A DNA stretch of 64,000 nucleotides, taken from Lactobacillus kitasatonis DSM 16761 = JCM 1039. GTDB lineage: Bacteria > Bacillota > Bacilli > Lactobacillales > Lactobacillaceae. Below are positions 40,235 through 49,559 of this stretch, piece by piece. Under the pieces are notes generated by a model. That model ran no database searches, had not been told where the DNA came from, and saw only the letters and a program-made list of their open reading frames with translations. Both the position numbers and the translations under genes were made by a program. The stretch covers positions 62,001 to 126,000 of the forward strand of contig NZ_BALU01000004.1 of the NCBI RefSeq assembly GCF_000615285.1, written 5' to 3'. Each line of letters begins with the position of its first letter. The stretch's first letter is position 1.

Positions 40235-40813
40235 TTGAAGTTATTAGAAGACAGAATTAAACGAGATGGGGAAGTTTTAGACGGCGATGTTCTTAAGATT
40301 AACTCATTCTTGAACCACCAAGTTGATCCCAAGTTAATGATGCAAGTTGGTGAAGAATTCAAGCGACTTTTCGCCGATGAAAAAATCGACAAGGTTTTGA
40401 CCTGTGAAGCATCAGGTATCGCACCTGGCATCATGACCGCTTATCAATTGGGCGTGCCAATGGTCTTTGCCAGAAAGAAGAAGCCATCTACTCTTAACGA
40501 CGCAGTTTACTGGGCAGATGTCTTCTCATACACCAAGAAGGTTACCAACAAGATCTGTGTTGAAGAAAAATTCTTACACAAAGGTGAACACCTTTTAATC
40601 GTTGATGACTTCGTTGCCCACGGTGAAGCCGTTAAAGGTATGGTTAACATTGCTAAACAAGCCGGCTGTGACATCGTTGGTGTCGGTGCCGTCGTTGCCA
40701 AAACCTTCCAAGGCGGAAGCGACTGGGTTAAAAACGAAGGCTTACGCTTTGAAGCACTAGCAAGTATCGACAGTTTCAAAGACGGTAAAGTACACTTCGA
40801 AGGAGAAGAATAA
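40235..40813 (+). CDS. xpt: Xanthine phosphoribosyltransferase
   Basis: Makes XMP from xanthine and PRPP. 192 residues from a TTG start with GGAGG 9 bases upstream. PRPP-binding loop LLIVDDFVAHGEAVKGM (about 122-138); N-terminal LEDRIKRDGEVLDGDVLKIN and FLNHQVDP are typical of Xpt. Followed 7 bases later by pbuX. Confidence 0.97.
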   Translation: MKLLEDRIKRDGEVLDGDVLKINSFLNHQVDPKLMMQVGEEFKRLFADEKIDKVLTCEASGIAPGIMTAYQLGVPMVFARKKKPSTLNDAVYWADVFSYTKKVTNKICVEEKFLHKGEHLLIVDDFVAHGEAVKGMVNIAKQAGCDIVGVGAVVAKTFQGGSDWVKNEGLRFEALASIDSFKDGKVHFEGEE

Positions 40814-40820
40814 ATAAAAA

Positions 40821-42104
40821 ATGGCACAAAAAGAAGTTAGTCACAAAAAAGCTGCTGTCTTAGGTTTGCAACACCTGCTCGCCATGTATTCCGGTGCTGT
40901 TGCCGTTCCTCTTTTGATCGGTACCGCACTTAAATTCAATAGCGAACAAATGACTTACCTTGTTTCCATTGATATCTTCATGTGTGGTCTTGCCACCATG
41001 ATCCAATTGTTCCGCAACAAATACTTTGGTATCGGCCTTCCCGTTGTTTTAGGCTGTGCCATCCAAGCTGTTGCACCACTTGAAATGATCGGGCAAAAAT
41101 TTTCGATCAACACGATGTACGGCGCAATCATCGTCGCCGGTATCTTCGTTTTCCTAGTCGCTGGTTGGTTCTCAAAAATTAAAAAGCTGTTTCCGCCAGT
41201 CGTCACAGGAACTTTAATTACAGTTATTGGGTTAACTTTGATTCCTGTTGCTGTCCAAAACATGGGCGGTGGCAATGCTCAAGCCAAAGACTTCGGTGAT
41301 GCGAAAAATCTTATCGCTGCCTTTCTTACCATCCTCATCATCGTTGCCATCGAAGTCTGGACCCAAGGATTCCTTCGTTCAATTTCCGTTTTGATCGGAT
41401 TAATCGCCGGAACCGTTATTGCAAGTTTCATGGGACTTGTTTCCTTAAAACCAGTTATGCAAGCTTCATGGTTCCACCTGCCACAGCTTTTCTACTTCGG
41501 AGTGCCTGAATTTGAATGGTCGTCTTGTTTAACAATGATCATCATTGCATTGGTTTCTATGGTTGAATCAACCGGTGTCTTCTTTGCAATCGGCGACCTG
41601 CTTCATAAAGATATTACCGAAGATGACCTTAAACGCGGTTATCGTGCCGAAGGACTGGCACAAGTCTTCGGTGGGCTTTTCAACACCTTCCCCTACACTA
41701 CATTCTCACAAAACGTTGGCCTGCTTCAATTATCTGGTATCAAAACAAAACGCCCAATCTACTGGGCTGCCGGCTTATTGATGGCTATGGGTCTTCTTCC
41801 TAAAATCGGCGCTTTAGTAACCATTATTCCTGATTCTGTCTTAGGCGGCGCCATGTTAGTCATGTTCACCATGATCGCCGTTCAAGGGATCAAAATGTTA
41901 ACCAAAGTTGACTTTGAAAACAACCGTAACATCTTGGTTGTAGCTATCTCTATCGGATTAGGTTTAGGCGTTACCGTTTACCCACAAATCTTCCAAGACC
42001 TTCCTCAAACTATTCAATTGTTCTTGGGTAACGGTATCGTAGTAGCCAGCATTTGTGCTACTTTGCTTAACCTTATATTTAATGGAAGAAGTGGTGCCAA
42101 ATAA
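40821..42104 (+). CDS. pbuX: Xanthine permease (NCS2 family)
   Basis: 427 residues with about 12-14 TM helices. LGLQHLLAMYSGAVAVPLLIG at the N-terminus, the conserved VESTGVFFAIGDLL near 250 and NTFPYTTFSQNVGLLQLSGI are NCS2 signatures. Cotranscribed with xpt under the guanine riboswitch for xanthine uptake and salvage. Confidence 0.95.
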   Translation: MAQKEVSHKKAAVLGLQHLLAMYSGAVAVPLLIGTALKFNSEQMTYLVSIDIFMCGLATMIQLFRNKYFGIGLPVVLGCAIQAVAPLEMIGQKFSINTMYGAIIVAGIFVFLVAGWFSKIKKLFPPVVTGTLITVIGLTLIPVAVQNMGGGNAQAKDFGDAKNLIAAFLTILIIVAIEVWTQGFLRSISVLIGLIAGTVIASFMGLVSLKPVMQASWFHLPQLFYFGVPEFEWSSCLTMIIIALVSMVESTGVFFAIGDLLHKDITEDDLKRGYRAEGLAQVFGGLFNTFPYTTFSQNVGLLQLSGIKTKRPIYWAAGLLMAMGLLPKIGALVTIIPDSVLGGAMLVMFTMIAVQGIKMLTKVDFENNRNILVVAISIGLGLGVTVYPQIFQDLPQTIQLFLGNGIVVASICATLLNLIFNGRSGAK

Positions 42105-42176
42105 GCTGAATATCCCATTTCATAATTTATAAATCTCACATATTTTTTCTATAAATATTTCTTTAGACCCTACATA

Positions 42177-42204
42177 AAACGCCTGACAAAAAATCAGGCG
42201 TTTT
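42177..42204. terminator. pbuX terminator (bidirectional)
   Basis: Perfect stem AAAACGCCTGA / TCAGGCGTTTT with a 6-base loop. Confidence 0.92.
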
Positions 42205-42226
42205 ACTTTTTATGATAATGTCTAAA

Positions 42227-42740
42227 CTATCTAGGTGCTCGATCAGGTGCGAAGAACGAAATGATGGGCAAAACTAAGTACATGATTAAGGTAATTTTAG
42301 GCAAAAGAATTAAAACTACAGCTAGCGGCATCCCAATCAACAGCATTCTAACTAACGCGGTCTGCCAAACGGCTCCCTTATGAACGCGGCCATAATTGCC
42401 AGCCACAAAGATCCAACACACACATTTGCACCAACAGATAAACGCCGCCGTAGACTGCTAGCGCCATTTGCAAAGGATCAATGATAATCCACTTAGTCAT
42501 CACGGGAATAAACGATAGTGTCAGTAGAAAAAAATCTGCGATGACGACCTGTTTCGTCGCTCTTTTAAAGGTGATAAAGATGCGGTGCGCATCATACCAA
42601 AAGTCGCCGTCACTTCTAGGTGCAGGAATCGACAACACCATAATCATAATCGCAATCACGCCATCGTTAAAAGTGAGTAGGTATTCTCTTAGTGATGTCT
42701 GAAATCGTTCAAAAAATCTATCCTGCTTGTCTTTTTCTAT
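42227..42740 (-). pseudogene. TMEM175/DUF1211-type channel, broken
   Basis: The protein can be followed as RFFERFQTSLREYLLTFNDG, then VIAIMIMVLSIPAP, several TM helices, and a C-terminal FVAGNYGRVHKGAVW. Two faults: the codon at the expected start, 7 bases after AAGGGGA, is ATA (42738-42740), not ATG; and near 42419 a TG repeat has one extra unit, which shifts VQMC-WIF out of frame. Intact relatives are about 200-residue proton-regulated K+ channels or related proteins. Confidence 0.75.
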
Positions 42741-42815
42741 ACTTATTCTTCCCCTTAATCTTAATCATTATCTATAATAGGAATAGAAGAAAAGTTTTTC
42801 AATAGCGAGGAAAAT

Positions 42816-43640
42816 ATGCCGAACCAATATCATAATTTCAACAATCAAAATCTCGAAAGCCACATTCTATTTTATGGTGAGCAAGCTTGTCAGCCTGACG
42901 AATACTTCGAAGGCAATAATTTGCGCAAAAACGATGTCCTCTATTACATCATGTCGGGTAAAGGCACTTTTACTTCAAGCGGCCACCACTCAGTCAAATT
43001 GAAAGAAGGCGACCTATTCTACATTCCACGTAGTCAAACCTGCTACTTTCAAGCAGATCATGATGAACCATGGCAGTATTTCTGGATTGGGTTAGCCGGT
43101 CCTGGCACCAACCAGATGATTAAGGCTTCTAATTTGCCTAATAAAAACTTTTTGCGGCAGATTCAGAACACTAAGTTCTTCACGACTTTACATAAAATCT
43201 ACGGTATTTTAAACAAGAAGACCTCGCTACTTAATAACATTCAAATCATCTCTCTCACCTATCAGCTCTTCTATTACCTCGTCGACGAATTTCCTGATCA
43301 CCCACCGGTTCGCAAGACACCTGAGGTCGATCAATACCAGATCGCTATTGATTATTTGAACAAAAACTACACCGACCCTACTTACAACATCGTGGAGCTC
43401 TGCAACCGGCTTGGCGTTTCGCGTAGTTTTTTGTATGCCCTATTTAGAAAGAATACCAAGATTTCGCCGCAAAAATATCTGATGCAATTGCGGATGGAGG
43501 CCGCTAAGAAGGAGTTGCAAAATACTACGCATAATTTAAAGCAAATCGCGCATACGGTCGGCTACGGCGACGAATTCACTTTCTCCAAGGCATTCAAACG
43601 ATATAGCGGCGTCAGTCCTAACGTATTTCGTGGAAATTAA
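42816..43640 (+). CDS. AraC-family transcriptional regulator
   Basis: 274 residues: N-terminal cupin sensor domain (LYYIMSGKGTFTSSGHHSVK, KEGDLFYIPRSQTC) and C-terminal double HTH (YNIVELCNRLGVSRSFLYAL, KQIAHTVGYGDEFTFSKAFK). This form usually senses a sugar. The nearest neighbour is pepD, 60 bases downstream in the same direction, but the target is not evident. GCGAGGAAA precedes the ATG. Confidence 0.88.
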   Translation: MPNQYHNFNNQNLESHILFYGEQACQPDEYFEGNNLRKNDVLYYIMSGKGTFTSSGHHSVKLKEGDLFYIPRSQTCYFQADHDEPWQYFWIGLAGPGTNQMIKASNLPNKNFLRQIQNTKFFTTLHKIYGILNKKTSLLNNIQIISLTYQLFYYLVDEFPDHPPVRKTPEVDQYQIAIDYLNKNYTDPTYNIVELCNRLGVSRSFLYALFRKNTKISPQKYLMQLRMEAAKKELQNTTHNLKQIAHTVGYGDEFTFSKAFKRYSGVSPNVFRGN

Positions 43641-43700
43641 TGTCTTTTTTGCATACAATATTAATATGAAGCAAATTTTATCTAGTAAAGGAATGATCAA

Positions 43701-45125
43701 ATGAAACAAACAGAATGTACTACTATCTTAGTTGGTAAAAAAGCAACTATTGACGGTTCAACCATGATCGCTCGTAGTGAAGACGGCGGTCGTGTTATTA
43801 TCCCTGAAGGCTTCAAGGCAGTTAACCCAGAAGACCAACCTAAGTACTACACTAGCGTTATCAGCAAGCAAAAGATTGATGACGAAGATTTAGCTGAAAC
43901 TCCTCTTCGTTACACTTCTGCACCTGATGTTTCAGGTAAAAATGGTATTTGGGGTGCTGCAGGTATCAACGCAGAAAACATTGCGATGACTGCTACTGAA
44001 ACTATCACTACTAACTCACGCATCCAAGGCGTTGACCCACTTCTTGACCCATCAGAAGGCGGTTTAGGTGAAGAAGACTTTGTTACTTTAACTCTTCCAT
44101 ACCTTCATTCAGCATTTGACGGTGTTAAGCGTGTAGGTTACCTTGTTGAAAAATACGGTACCTACGAAATGAATGGTATGGCCTTCTCAGACAAGGACAC
44201 TATTTGGTACCTTGAAACTATCGGTGGCCACCACTGGATCGCACGTCGCATCCCTGACGATGCATACGTTATCGCACCAAACCGTTTGAACATCGATGAA
44301 TTTGACTTTGATGACACTGACAACTTCGCCGCCTCAAGCGACTTGAAGGACTTAATCAGTGAATACCACTTGAACCCAGACCGTGAAGGTTACAACATGC
44401 GTCACATCTTTGGTTCATCAACTATCAAGGATGCTCACTACAACAACCCACGTGCTTGGTACATTCACAACTACTTCGATCCAGACTTTGGCGGCACTCC
44501 TGCTGATCAAGATCAACCATTCATTTGCCACGCAAACCGTTTGATCTCAATCGAAGACATTAAATGGGCTGAAAGTTCACACTACCAAGACACTCCATAT
44601 GATGCTTACGGCGATCAAGGTACTCCTGAACAAAAGAAGACTTTCCGTCCAATCGGTATCAACAGAAACTTCGAAACTCACATTTTGCAAATCAGAAACG
44701 ATGTTCCTGCAGAAATCGCTGGTGTTCAATGGTTGGCATTTGGTCCTAACACATTCAATTCAATGGTGCCATTCTACACTAACGTAACTACTACTCCAGA
44801 AAGCTTCCAAACTACTCCTAAGTTCAACTTGAGCAAGATCTTCTGGCTTAACAAGTTAACTGCACAACTTGGCGACACCAACTACCGTGTTTACGGCGAA
44901 CTTGAAGATGCCTTTGAACAAAAGAGTTTGGCACAATGCCACAAGATCCAACACGACACTGACAAGGAAGTTAAGAATCTTTCAGGCAAGGAATTGCAAG
45001 ACAAGTTGATCGCGGCTAACCAAAAGATGGCTGACACTGTTTACAACAACACTGTTGAACTTCTTGGCCAAATGGTTGATGAAGGTCACGGTTTGATGAC
45101 TTTGAAGTATGACTTGCTTGACTAG
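43701..45125 (+). CDS. pepD: Dipeptidase, C69 (PepD) family
   Basis: Cytoplasmic Ntn-type dipeptidase used in casein-peptide degradation. 474 residues. Cys6 in MKQTECTTILVGKKATIDGS is the likely N-terminal nucleophile region of family C69; STMIARSEDGG and the long PepD core follow. Codon bias is strong, suggesting high expression. AAAGGA lies upstream of the ATG; a separate promoter is likely in the 60-bp gap. It ends in a hairpin shared with murA. Confidence 0.92.
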   Translation: MKQTECTTILVGKKATIDGSTMIARSEDGGRVIIPEGFKAVNPEDQPKYYTSVISKQKIDDEDLAETPLRYTSAPDVSGKNGIWGAAGINAENIAMTATETITTNSRIQGVDPLLDPSEGGLGEEDFVTLTLPYLHSAFDGVKRVGYLVEKYGTYEMNGMAFSDKDTIWYLETIGGHHWIARRIPDDAYVIAPNRLNIDEFDFDDTDNFAASSDLKDLISEYHLNPDREGYNMRHIFGSSTIKDAHYNNPRAWYIHNYFDPDFGGTPADQDQPFICHANRLISIEDIKWAESSHYQDTPYDAYGDQGTPEQKKTFRPIGINRNFETHILQIRNDVPAEIAGVQWLAFGPNTFNSMVPFYTNVTTTPESFQTTPKFNLSKIFWLNKLTAQLGDTNYRVYGELEDAFEQKSLAQCHKIQHDTDKEVKNLSGKELQDKLIAANQKMADTVYNNTVELLGQMVDEGHGLMTLKYDLLD

Positions 45126-45149
45126 TAGAAGGGCAAAATTCTAGATAAT

Positions 45150-45188
45150 AAAAATCACATGGGAATAAAATGTCATGTGATTTTTTTG
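45150..45188. terminator. pepD terminator (bidirectional)
   Basis: Stem AAAATCACATG / CATGTGATTTT with a 13-base loop and T run. Confidence 0.88.
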
Positions 45189-45191
45189 TAC

Positions 45192-45221
45192 AAAAAAGAC
45201 GAAACAGCCTACCCTGCTGTT
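45192..45221 (-). terminator. Possible murA terminator
   Basis: Stem AACAGC / GCTGTT with the T run starting 5 bases beyond the stem on the minus strand; weaker than its neighbour. Confidence 0.5.
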
Positions 45222-45271
45222 CCGCCACAATATGATTTTACTAATCTTTAGTAATTATGCAAGTCCTGCTT

Positions 45272-46567
45272 TTAGATATTATCTAAAACGCCTGGTACAT
45301 CCGGGTCGTCTTTAATTGTTACGTCAGCACCAAGTTGGCGTAACTTTTCTTGAACTCGATCATAACCACGTAAAATATTACCGGCCTTATCAATAGTCGT
45401 CGTACCATGTGCCATAAGTCCAGCGATCATCAAACAAGCACCCGCACGAATTTCACCGGCAGTTACTTCTGCTCCGTGAAATTGAGGTGTTGGATGTGCC
45501 AAAATAATATTATCTTCAACCTTGATGTTGGCACCCATCTTTTGTAATTGAGCAATATGTCCAATTCGCTTGGGATAAATGTTATCGATTACTACGCCTT
45601 CACCAGACTTAGCGGTCAAAAGAAGTGGCGTAATTGGCTGTTGTAAATCTGTCGCAAAGCCAGGATATACATCAGTCTTCACTTGCACCATCTTCAAATC
45701 ACCGGCTGGGTAAACGTAAAGTGAATCTTCATCCGCATCAATCACAACGCCCATTTCTTCAACCTTAGCAAGGTATGAATCAAGGTGTTCTTCAATAATA
45801 TTATGAATACGAATGCCGTTACCGATGCATGCAGCAAGTGATACGTAAGTTCCAGCTTCAATTCTGTCTGGAATAATAGTATGTGGAATTTGTGCTTTAA
45901 GCATATCCACACCTTCAATACGAATCGCATCAGTACCAGCACCACGAATAACTGCCCCCATGTTGTTCAAGAAGGTAGCTAAATCAATAATCTCTGGTTC
46001 TTTCGCTGCATTTTCAATAATGGTTTGGCCTTGTGCAGTTACACTGGCCATAATAATATTCATCGTTGCACCAACAGATGGCATCTTAAGGTGAATCTTC
46101 GCACCATGTAAGCCATCTTCAGGAGCCGTAATTATAATTTGGTCATTTTCATTTTTTACGCTGGCGCCTAAGGCTTCAAAGCCCTTAATATGCTGGTCAA
46201 TAGGACGTGGTCCAATATCGTCACCACCAGGGAAGCCCACAACTGCTTTGCCAAAACGACCAAGAAGTGCACCCATAAAGTAATATGAAGCACGCAAACT
46301 CTTAATCTTACCAGCTGGCAAAGGACTCATCTTAATATCTGTTGGATCAATGCGCAAAGTTGTCTCTCCAAAATCACAATGCACATCCATCTCACTTAAT
46401 AAGTCCATCAAGTTAATAACATCAGCAATTCTTGGGACGCCTTCCAAAGTTACCGGTGTTCTAGACAAAATTGATGCCGGAATCAATGCAACAGTTGAGT
46501 TCTTAGCTCCACCAATCCAAACATCACCCTGCAGGGGCTTTCCACCATGAATAATCATCTGCTTCAT
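45272..46567 (-). CDS. murA: UDP-GlcNAc 1-carboxyvinyltransferase
   Basis: First committed step of peptidoglycan synthesis (fosfomycin target). 431 residues from the ATG at 46567; the frame could begin four codons earlier at a TTG, which sits too close to AAAGGAT. GGAKNSTVALIPAS holds the catalytic Lys/Asn; the usual active-site Cys loop reads FPGGDDIGPRPIDQHIKGF here, with Asp at the Cys position by my alignment; such variants are fosfomycin-insensitive. Firmicutes often have two copies (murA, murZ); which one this is I cannot tell. Confidence 0.93.
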   Translation of the reverse strand: MKQMIIHGGKPLQGDVWIGGAKNSTVALIPASILSRTPVTLEGVPRIADVINLMDLLSEMDVHCDFGETTLRIDPTDIKMSPLPAGKIKSLRASYYFMGALLGRFGKAVVGFPGGDDIGPRPIDQHIKGFEALGASVKNENDQIIITAPEDGLHGAKIHLKMPSVGATMNIIMASVTAQGQTIIENAAKEPEIIDLATFLNNMGAVIRGAGTDAIRIEGVDMLKAQIPHTIIPDRIEAGTYVSLAACIGNGIRIHNIIEEHLDSYLAKVEEMGVVIDADEDSLYVYPAGDLKMVQVKTDVYPGFATDLQQPITPLLLTAKSGEGVVIDNIYPKRIGHIAQLQKMGANIKVEDNIILAHPTPQFHGAEVTAGEIRAGACLMIAGLMAHGTTTIDKAGNILRGYDRVQEKLRQLGADVTIKDDPDVPGVLDNI

Positions 46568-46626
46568 TGGCGAAAACAAATCCTTTTCTCTTTCAATTAA
46601 TCATAATAATGTTAAAGGATATTGAC

Positions 46627-46661
46627 AAAAAAAACAAGAGCTGAGGTCCTCAGTTCTTGTT
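46627..46661 (-). terminator. pyrG terminator
   Basis: Stem AACAAGAACTGAGG / CCTCAGCTCTTGTT (one mismatch-free core around a single base) and T run on the minus strand. Confidence 0.9.
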
Positions 46662-46695
46662 TTCTTAAGATTTTGTATAATTCAAATCTATTATT

Positions 46696-48315
46696 CTAGA
46701 ATTTTTGTGCTGGAAGACCACTAGCTGCACCAATAAATGACTTGAATAAGCCTTCTGGACGTTGTGGACGACTCAAGAATTCTGGGTGGTATTGAGCTGC
46801 GATGAAGAACTTCTTCTTTGGCAATTCAATAATTTCAACTAAGCGGTTGTCTGGTGAAACACCTGAGAAGACCATGCCGGCCTTTTCAAATGCGTCACGG
46901 TACTTGTTGTTGAATTCGAAACGGTGACGGTGACGTTCTTGAATAACATCTTGATCATCATAAGCTTCACGAGTCTTAGTACCCTTCTTAAGAGCAGCTG
47001 GGTAAAGACCTAAACGTAAAGTACCACCGATGTTTTCTTCATCACGCTTGTCAGCCATGATGTCGATGATGTTGTTCTTGCAGTTTGGTTCTGCTTCTGC
47101 AGAGTTTGCATCTTCAAGGTGTAATACGTCACGTGCAAATTCAACACTAGCCATTTGCATACCCAAGCAAATGCCTAAGAATGGGATATCATTTTCACGA
47201 GCGTACTTGATAGCAGTGATCATACCTTCAAGACCACGAGTACCAAAACCACCAGGAACGATTAAACCATCTGAACCCTTCATGATTTCTGCAATATTGT
47301 CTTCAGTTACATCTTCAGCTTGAACCTTATCAACTTCAATCTTAGTGTTGTAAAGGTAACCTGCGTGTTGCAAAGCGTCAGTAACTGAAATGTAGGCATC
47401 TTCAAGTTCTACATACTTACCTACTAAAGTAATCTTAGTCTTGTGCTTCAAGCTCTTAGCACGTTCGTCAAGCTTCTTCCAAGCTTCCATGTCAGCTTCT
47501 GGCTTTGAACTTTCAAGATGCAAGAAGTCACAAACTTTTTGATCCATTCCTTGCTTTTGGAAAGCCAAAGGCACATCGAACAATGAAGGAGCATCAATTG
47601 ATTCAATGATTCGGTCAACAGGAACATCGGTGAAGGTTGAGATCTTGTCCTTGTGTTCTTGGTCGATTGGCTCTTCCGCACGAAGAACAAGCATGTTTGG
47701 TTGAATACCGATGCTGCGAAGTTCTGCAACTGAATGTTGAGTTGGCTTAGTCTTCATTTCGTGAGCTGCGTGAAGAAGTGGCACTAAAGTACAGTGAATG
47801 TACATTACGTTGTCTTGACCAACTTCACGACGCATTTGACGAATAGCTTCCATGAATGGAGTTGATTCGATATCACCAACAGTACCACCAATTTCTGAAA
47901 TGATTACGTCAGAATCAGTAGTAAGAGCTGCACGCATGATCTTCTTCTTGATCATGTCAGTAATATGAGGAATTACTTGAACTGTTGCACCATGGTAGTC
48001 ACCACGACGTTCTTTTTCCAAAACTTCTTGGTAAATCTTACCAGTAGTTACGTTAGAATACTTGCTAGTTCTAACGTCTACGATTCTTTCATAGTGACCT
48101 AAATCAAGGTCTGCTTCTGTACCATCGTCGGTAACATAAACTTCACCGTGTTGGTATGGGTTCATTGTACCTGGGTCAATGTTGATGTATGGGTCAAACT
48201 TTTGCATGGTTACCTTTAAACCACGATTCTTGAGAAGTCGACCTAGACTTGATGCAGTAATACCCTTACCAAGTGAAGATACGACACCGCCAGTTACGAA
48301 GATGTATTTTGTCAT
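46696..48315 (-). CDS. pyrG: CTP synthase
   Basis: Converts UTP to CTP with glutamine as ammonia donor. 539 residues: amidoligase domain beginning [20 protein letters not shown], and glutaminase domain with nucleophile Cys in [11 protein letters not shown] and the His/Glu of [12 protein letters not shown]. Adjacent to rpoE, as in Bacilli, with a hairpin between them. Confidence 0.98.
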   Translation of the reverse strand: MTKYIFVTGGVVSSLGKGITASSLGRLLKNRGLKVTMQKFDPYINIDPGTMNPYQHGEVYVTDDGTEADLDLGHYERIVDVRTSKYSNVTTGKIYQEVLEKERRGDYHGATVQVIPHITDMIKKKIMRAALTTDSDVIISEIGGTVGDIESTPFMEAIRQMRREVGQDNVMYIHCTLVPLLHAAHEMKTKPTQHSVAELRSIGIQPNMLVLRAEEPIDQEHKDKISTFTDVPVDRIIESIDAPSLFDVPLAFQKQGMDQKVCDFLHLESSKPEADMEAWKKLDERAKSLKHKTKITLVGKYVELEDAYISVTDALQHAGYLYNTKIEVDKVQAEDVTEDNIAEIMKGSDGLIVPGGFGTRGLEGMITAIKYARENDIPFLGICLGMQMASVEFARDVLHLEDANSAEAEPNCKNNIIDIMADKRDEENIGGTLRLGLYPAALKKGTKTREAYDDQDVIQERHRHRFEFNNKYRDAFEKAGMVFSGVSPDNRLVEIIELPKKKFFIAAQYHPEFLSRPQRPEGLFKSFIGAASGLPAQKF

Positions 48316-48346
48316 TTTCTGCTCCTTTATTATTTATCCTTCAAAC

Positions 48347-48373
48347 AAAAAAGCTCCCTTAAGTTAGGGAGCT
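48347..48373 (-). terminator. Terminator between rpoE and pyrG
   Basis: Stem AGCTCCC / GGGAGCT with 8-base loop and six T on the minus strand. In Firmicutes pyrG is often controlled by attenuation at such a hairpin; I note only the hairpin. Confidence 0.8.
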
Positions 48374-48440
48374 AAACGCACATAGGGTGCCCAAGAAAAA
48401 TATTATCTGCTTTTTCTTCTTAAGTCAAGCGTCAAGCAAA

Positions 48441-48997
48441 TTAATTATCTTCTTCGTCATCATCGTCATCGTTTAATTGTGACAATTGACCTTCGATACC
48501 GTCTGGCAACACGTCATCAGTATCATCGTTATCTTCATCGTAATCAGAATCGTCGTCGCCGTAGTCGTCATCGCTATCATCAGCAGTGGCATCTAAGTCG
48601 TCGTCTTCTGGGTCGTCATTGTCGTAGTCGATGATGTCATCGTCACCAGTTGCACTGGCTAAGAAGGCATTAACCTTCTTGTGGTGCTTGCGTACATCGT
48701 CTTCATCTTCATCTTCTGGGTGGTTAACTTCTTCGTCAACTGATTCGTATGGGAACCATGAGCGAAGTGCCCAAACATTTTCACCCATGGAAATAAATTC
48801 ACCATCGGTGTTCATGTCAGTATAGAATTGTGGCAAACGTTCACGAATTTCTTCGTCACTCTTGTTCAAGTATTTTTGTACGGCATTAACAATATCGCAA
48901 ATGCCATTCTCTTACCATTATCTTCCAAAATTGCACGAGCAACTTCGATCATTGATAATTCGTCGCGGTTTTTGTCTTTAAATTTGTCTAATCCCAC
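48441..48997 (-). pseudogene. rpoE: RNA polymerase delta subunit, one-base frameshift
   Basis: From a GTG at 48997 (AGGA upstream) the frame reads MGLDKFKDKNRDELSMIEVA and [14 protein letters not shown], then shifts; the family sequence continues one frame over as [20 protein letters not shown], then [13 protein letters not shown], and an acidic Asp/Glu tail of about 70 residues. One base is missing at about 48896. The downstream open piece alone (142 residues from 48869) lacks part of the N-terminal HARE domain. Delta aids polymerase recycling and is not essential, but an error in the sequence is likely. Confidence 0.9.
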
Positions 48998-49043
48998 AGC
49001 TGTACGTCCTCTCTTTTACAATCTTTACTATTCTACTAGGCGT

Positions 49044-49445
49044 TTAAGTAAAAATCAACGTGACTGCATAGTTACCTATTAAGTATAGTCCATTAAAGAG
49101 GTCATATTCAACCCGAAGTTTATGAGAACCTTCATCTTCTGTGTATTCGAGCAGGTTGGTCACGCTGACCATATCCATTTGTCTGCCTTCAACTACATAA
49201 CGGCAGCTCTCCTTTTCACCGGGAACAAACTTCATGAACGAGTAGTTGTTGTGATCAACGCCTCGTCTGATCAACAATTTGTCGTCCTTTAAAAGCACTT
49301 TGACGGGAATTGCACCCTCTTCAGCGTAGGAAATGCGAATAATATCCCCGTCTTCGGTCATCTTTCCTGGTGCTGTTCTGGTAAAAGTTTCAGTATCGTT
49401 ATCTTGAGTAATTTTGCTAGTTAAATTGATTGTAATATCAGTCAC
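49044..49445 (-). CDS. DUF1934 family protein
   Basis: 133 residues from a GTG at 49445, with AAAGGG 8 bases upstream; the frame extends to 49529 without a site. VTDITINLTSKITQDNDTET and the C-terminal LRVEYDLFNGLYLIGNYAVT are typical of DUF1934 (YwiB-like, calycin beta-barrel). Function unknown; conserved next to rpoE in lactobacilli and bacilli. Confidence 0.88.
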   Translation of the reverse strand: MTDITINLTSKITQDNDTETFTRTAPGKMTEDGDIIRISYAEEGAIPVKVLLKDDKLLIRRGVDHNNYSFMKFVPGEKESCRYVVEGRQMDMVSVTNLLEYTEDEGSHKLRVEYDLFNGLYLIGNYAVTLIFT

Positions 49446-49559
49446 GCTCTCATCCCTTTCGTTAAGCACTTCAGACACATCTTTGCTATAATTTATATAG
49501 TTATACTCTATTTTAATATATTTTTTCAAAAATTAAATTAACAAGCTTGGTGAATGTTT

